From the NCBI GenBank assembly GCA_011634665.1, contig WAEK01000006.1:1259001-1323000 (forward strand): DNA of 64,000 nucleotides, in the 5' to 3' direction. A program made the translations under genes and the position numbers. The stretch is from Mortierella sp. BCC40632. Taxonomy: Eukaryota; Mortierellomycota; Mortierellomycetes; Mortierellales; Mortierellaceae. A model generated the notes under the pieces. That model was not told the DNA's origin, did not search any database, and was given only the letters and a program-made list of their open reading frames with translations. Numbering within the stretch: position 1 is the stretch's first letter; the number at the start of each line of letters is the position of its first letter. This document shows, in pieces, positions 59,485 through 64,000 of the stretch.

Positions 59485-59835
59485 TTTTTCTTTTTTTATT
59501 CTGCACCGCTTAGCTCTGCCACCAACCGTTTGATTGGCTCCAAAGACCACGCTTCTGTCCAGATCAACATTGGCGATGTTGATGCCAACGGCCGCTACAC
59601 CGGCTCGTTCACCACCTACGCTCTCAGCGGCTACGTTCGTGCCCAGAGCGAGGCCGATGACTCGCTTAACCGCCTTGCTACCAAGGATGGCTGTAAGTCT
59701 TTGTTGTTGTTGTTCAGCTCCTGATGATTTTCGAGAGGTTAGTGTGCCAGTCACTGTAAATAATCCAATTGTTAATCAACACATCACACTGCTCTTTGTT
59801 TAGTGTTGAGCATGGTCTGGAGCTACCAGAAGTAA
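58923..59835 (+). CDS. RPS21: 40S ribosomal protein S21 (eS21)
   Basis: Exons 58923-58969, 59514-59692 and 59804-59835 (phases 2 and 1) encode 85 residues, the normal eS21 length. eS21 sits on the solvent side of the 40S subunit near uS2 and takes part in late 40S maturation. Conserved blocks: [20 protein letters not shown], then [36 protein letters not shown] and LATKDG. The Cys codon of RKC is split by the first intron. The C-terminus ([10 protein letters not shown]) is more hydrophobic than in animals. The first intron is 544 nt and contains CTTT repeats and T/A tracts. Convergent with the cysteine-rich gene at 60856. Confidence 0.95.
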
Positions 59836-59944
59836 ATAACAACAACAGCAACAAACAGGCGTTTCTATCAATGGAGGCAAAGAAAAAAAAGATGCATGGA
59901 CAAGTGATCTCAGGAAGTAGTTGCTAGTGCAAATTGGCGACTTT

Positions 59945-59983
<39 letters not shown>

Positions 59984-60855
59984 AAAGAAAAAAGAAAAAA
60001 AGAAAAAAACTCGTTCTGTTTGACTGTTTGAGCGATTTAAGAGGCGATCTCAACTTTTTCTCTTTTTGGCGCAACTGGTCATTCTCTTCATCAAACCTAG
60101 AGACTCCAGAAAACCCCCCCCTTCCCAAAAAAAAAAAAAAAAAAAAAAACCAAAAAAAACAAAAAGAAACCTTCCACAAAAGCTTCTTCATTGTAATCTT
60201 TTTGAGATCGCGTTGCAACAAAAAACTTGAAAGTGTATTGCTATTTGTGGATGTTAATAGAATCGTTCATGTGATAGTTTTGATTCGACTGAAGCAAAAA
60301 AAAAAAAAAAGATTAGAGCCTCTCCTCCTTTAGTTCCTCCACCCCTCGCAGGCCTACTGTCTTCATGTTCTAAAAGTCTGTCCCACCCTGATACAGAATC
60401 GTGCTTCCCCCCAGAGTCGCCCCATCGGATGACAAATAGAGGTTGTTGTTGTTGTTAGTAAAGCTACTCTCTAGGCTCAAAGGTACCCAGGCATCAATCC
60501 CTAATCCTCTTCTTCATTTCTGTCCACTTTCTTTTGCAAGAGAGAGAACCTTTCAGAACCATTCAGGACTGAGGTGGATCACAAATTGTTAATTTTATTT
60601 TGCTTTATTTTGTTCTTTGAAGAAGCAATTCCAATCTACATAAATTCCCTTACACTCACACAACTCAATGCTCTTCTTTGAGGTGGACCCTAACTAAGGC
60701 CATCAAAATATAATTCTCTCTCTCTCTCTCTCTCCTCCTTTTCCCCTTTTTTTGATAGAGAGAAAAGCTTAGTTCTGACTTCATGCTTCTTCGCTACCTT
60801 CGTTTTTTTTTTTCCTTTCTTAGATACAATGCAAGATATAGAATCTTATGCCGGC
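59836..60855. other. 3' intergenic region
   Basis: Between RPS21 and the modular cysteine-rich gene. T32 tract near 59948-59979, A tract near 60126-60149 and (CT)n near 60716-60735. No gene seen. Confidence 0.6.
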
Positions 60856-63800
60856 TCAAGGAGCGGTGGTGGTCGTCGGGAGTATGCCTTGACTCGCCCG
60901 CATGCAATCTAAAATAAGTCCAGAAGCATTTGCAAAGATATACAATGGCTTCGTGACCTGAGATGCAATCGAAAGAGATTTGACAATCCTTGGAATACCA
61001 CTGAGTAAGGAATAAGCGGACTCGACATCCGCTATATCTCCACCTTCTACCGCAAGGAAGAATCCATCCGCAAGAACCTTGATCGCATTGGCAGCAAGTA
61101 TACCAGCATTCTTGTCAACCTTGGAAATCGTGGCCAGTAAGGACGTGATAAGGAACTTCATGATGGTAATAATACCGAAACAATCCTTCGCATATCCACT
61201 ACATTCACCCGCAATATTTAGAATATCAAACACATTGCGCAGGTAGTTCGATAACGACTTCGTGACCGTACTATTCTGTGGCAGGACCAAAGACAGTTGA
61301 TAGAGGCCGTTGACGAGAGAGACAGTCGAATTAATTGCTGCCGAGGAACCAGTCTCCAAATCGGTTTGACGCTGCTTCAATTCGTTCATCAGTGGGTCCG
61401 CAATAAAAGGACCGACTTCTGGGATGGATCTGACTGTGTTGTTCATGAATTTGACAAGGTCATCCATCATTCCTCTGAGTCGATTTAGGTATCCTGTACA
61501 CACGTCTGAGAATGCAGTGACATTAAGGCCTATTTATACCCATTGTTTTTTTTTTTTTTTTTTTTTTTGGATAGTTAGCATCCTTTTCATATTGACTAAA
61601 ATTTGGCCCAGAAAAAAAAAAAAAAAAAAAAAGCATCAAACGAACAACTGTTTGCACTTACCAATGCACGACAATGCATTTGTAGCTACATTATAGATAA
61701 CATCGATCGTGTCCGAGATTTGACCAAACAAGGCTTGATTTCCTGCAGTCTGACCAATGAGCGTGTTAATCCTCCTAGCGATATCGACCAGCTTGGTAGG
61801 GTCCTTCGTGGTGATCACGGAATTGATATCGTTTGTGATGCTCTGGAGCTGAGTGGACACAGAATTAAGCACCGTTACATTCGCGCCTGGTAAGGTAGCT
61901 AGAGCAGTAATCATGGCATTGCTACTGCTGACTACATCATTAAAGAGCTTGGTCGCTCCTGAACAGTCGTTACTGCCCACTCCGGTGCACTTATTAAGGT
62001 TCTCAATAGCAGCTTGTAACGGGAAAAGAACCGATGCCACAGGTTCTACAAGTGCTTTCGTGCCCGTAGCATTCAAGGCCAAGATACGAAGGATCCCAGG
62101 AACAAATCCTTTGACGGCTCCAAGAAGGTTTGCAGTAGTGCCTGAGAGCAAGTCGGGCTCTTCGCTATACTGACTGATCAAAGGCTTAGCAGTATTGAGT
62201 ACATTTTGAATCAGTGGGAAAATGATGGCCATCGGAGCCGTGATGTTCGCAGTACTAGTCAAGTTGTTGTTCACAAGGTTGCCAATAGGGTTGGCTCCCA
62301 AGACATCATTGACGGGCTTGAGTGCAGCGAGGGTAGCATCAATAGCACTGTTGAGAGCAGCAATCTCCTTGTTGCAGTCAAGCTGGCAGGTGTGGTTCGG
62401 GTTGGTGAACATACAACCCAATGTGCATGTTTCCAGCTTGGATGGTATAGCTCCGACGCTACTACAGCTGAAAAGCGTATTTGCGGGATATCCACAACTG
62501 GATGGGAACGTCGAGAAACATACCTAATTATCGAAATGAAAGAAGGTTGCGTCAGCAGCATGTATCGAGCAGTTTCACGAAAAGAGCTAGTATCCCAAAC
62601 TTCGAGACTTACATTGGTAGTTCCTTTGCACTTGCAAGGGTCAGCGCACAAATCAACTGGAGAGCCACTGACGCAAGCCTGGGTACCACAATCATTCAAA
62701 AGGACAGGATCTCCTCCCGCTGAACAGGAGTAAAGGGCATTCGGCAAAAGATTGCAGCTGTCTGAAAATGACGAGCCGCACTTGGAACCACTGCTTGGAC
62801 ACTTACAGTCTGTCTGACAGACACCACCAGCACATCCATTTGGACAACTTTGCGTGGTTCCTGCAGGACACATAATGACCGAGTTCGCTGAGACGGAGCA
62901 ATCCGGCTGGAATTTGTCACCGCATACACCACCGGATCCTCTGCACCTACAAGTATTGCTCACACCACAGACATCATCGGCTCCCGGAACCATTGTACAG
63001 GTCTGGTTGCCGGCGCATGGAGAATTCCTGGTCGGAAGCTTATCAGGAGCAGCACAGTTGTACAGAGTGTTGGGTTCGTAGCCACAGTTGGCTGGGAACG
63101 AGCTTCCACAGGAGAGCAAGCCCTTTCTACACGCACACGGGTCAAACTTGCATTTGTCGGGTCCAGAGAGAACATCACAGCTGAGAGTACAGGCCTCCTT
63201 TAGGGTAGGTACAGCACCAATAGCGCTGCAGTCTTTCAGCTCTTTGACATTGAAGCCGCAGGAGGAATCGAACGTCGAAGCACACACCTAAAATGTTAAT
63301 AGTAAATAAAAAGTAAACACAGTATTTAACAGACGTTTAGAGGATACCAACAGAAATAAATCGAGCAGGCCACGTCAGAAAGAAAACTGTGGCACTTACA
63401 GGCTCTGCAGCCTTGCATTCGCATAGACCAACACAGAAATCATCTTTTGGAGGTAGCGGTGAAGTAATGCTCTGAAGCGTAGCGGAGCAATTTCCTGGAC
63501 TGCAATCCTTACTGATTGTCGGTTTTTCTCCAGCCGTACACAGGTAGAGTGAATTGCTGGTCAGTCCGCAGTAAGCCGGGAATACCACGCCACATCTATT
63601 GAAGCCATCCGGGCACAAACAACTCGGGTTGATACACTCTGCTCCTGTTGGCTCTGGCTTACAGATTTCAGGAGACTGACAGTCCTCCGATTTGGTTGGC
63701 TTTTCACCCGCGCTACATTGGTAGATGGTTCCGTTCAAGAGATTGCATAGAGCCGGGAACTCGGAGCCACACCTGTCGATACCATCCTTACACAAGCAAG

Positions 63801-64000
63801 CGGGGTTGATGCACTCTGCTCCTGTTGGCTCAGGCTTACAGATTTCAGGAGACTGACAGTCCTCCGATTTGGTTGGCTTTTCACCCGCGCTACATTGGTA
63901 GATGGTTCCGTTCAAGAGATTGCATAGAGCTGGGAACTCGGAGCCGCACTTGCTGATGCCATCATTGCACAAGCAAGCGGGGTTGATACACTCTGCACCT
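60856..64000 (-). CDS. Secreted modular cysteine-rich protein with C-terminal helical domain, 5' partial
   Basis: Complement of exons >64000-63400, 63287-62613, 62523-61662 and 61505-60856 (phases 0, 0 and 1). The N-terminus, presumably with a signal peptide, is beyond the right edge. About eight modules of 45-65 residues follow one pattern: CxC, about 6, CG.xF..xC, N.LYxCSAG..P, C, C, C (for example CLCKDGIDRCGSEFPALC). Each has about eight cysteines. The C-terminal 500 residues have few cysteines, are predicted all-helical and consist of two related halves, each with a CSG/CxG...DC pair. Two introns fall at the same place in two modules (before VC), pointing to module duplication with introns. 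The YxCSxG...C spacing faintly recalls chitin-binding peritrophin-type domains, but this is only a guess. NxT/NxS sites suggest glycosylation. Family not recognised. Confidence 0.8.
63630..64000 (-). repeat. Near-identical 177-nt coding repeat
   Basis: GAT(A/G)CACTCTGC landmarks at 63631, 63808 and 63985 are 177 nt (59 residues) apart. The two full copies differ by only a few bases, whereas the other modules of the same protein are highly diverged: recent expansion or gene conversion. Confidence 0.9.

Overview
The window is nuclear DNA of a filamentous fungus, most likely an early-diverging one of the Mortierella type (Mortierellomycota). The grounds are many short GT-AG introns with CTAAC/CTGAC-like branch sites, polypyrimidine promoters, conserved eukaryotic housekeeping genes, large low-complexity regulatory proteins, kelch-repeat membrane proteins and small secreted cysteine-rich proteins. 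Placement at phylum level is inference. I saw no rRNA, tRNA, CRISPR array or intact transposon. Exon joins below were worked out by hand from splice signals, reading phase and family conservation.

Layout. 1-7.05 kb: two tandem + strand genes for kelch-type, single-pass membrane proteins (the first lacks its 5' exon). 7.65-12.67 kb: a complete 8-exon Integrator subunit 2 gene (INTS2) on the - strand. 13-17.5 kb: gene-poor, with one orphan ORF. 17.5-20.2 kb: a serine-rich protein with a SERTA-like helix pair. 23.05-28.3 kb: a 1700-residue disordered protein. 28.6-32.9 kb (-): a Myb/SANT multi-repeat protein. 35.5-38.4 kb (-): two small secreted peptides built from CX3C-X9-CX3C repeats, with a decayed third copy between them. 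41.7-43.7 kb (+): eIF3 subunit i, whose first coding exon seems to be only the ATG. 44.2-46.3 kb (-): queuine tRNA-ribosyltransferase accessory subunit (QTRT2). 46.3-52 kb: gene-poor, with relic coding frames and a duplicated 165-nt segment. 52-57.3 kb: a segmental duplication holding a live secreted repeat protein (54.0-56.5 kb) and a frameshifted paralogue (52.05-52.97 kb). 57.8-59.8 kb: divergent pair QCR9 (complex III) and RPS21 (40S ribosome). 60.86 kb to the right edge (-): a modular secreted cysteine-rich protein, running off the window.

How the parts relate. The housekeeping genes (INTS2, eIF3i, QTRT2, QCR9, RPS21) serve snRNA/mRNA 3' processing, translation, tRNA modification and respiration, and form no pathway cluster. 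The accessory layer is secreted or surface-exposed: kelch membrane proteins, CX3C peptides, the CX3C-headed repeat protein and the eight-cysteine modular protein. Several of these show recent duplication, near-identical internal DNA repeats and dead copies, as expected of fast-evolving cell-surface or interaction genes. The most promising undescribed material is the CX3C-X9-CX3C peptide family, the modular cysteine-rich protein and the SERTA-like fungal regulator.
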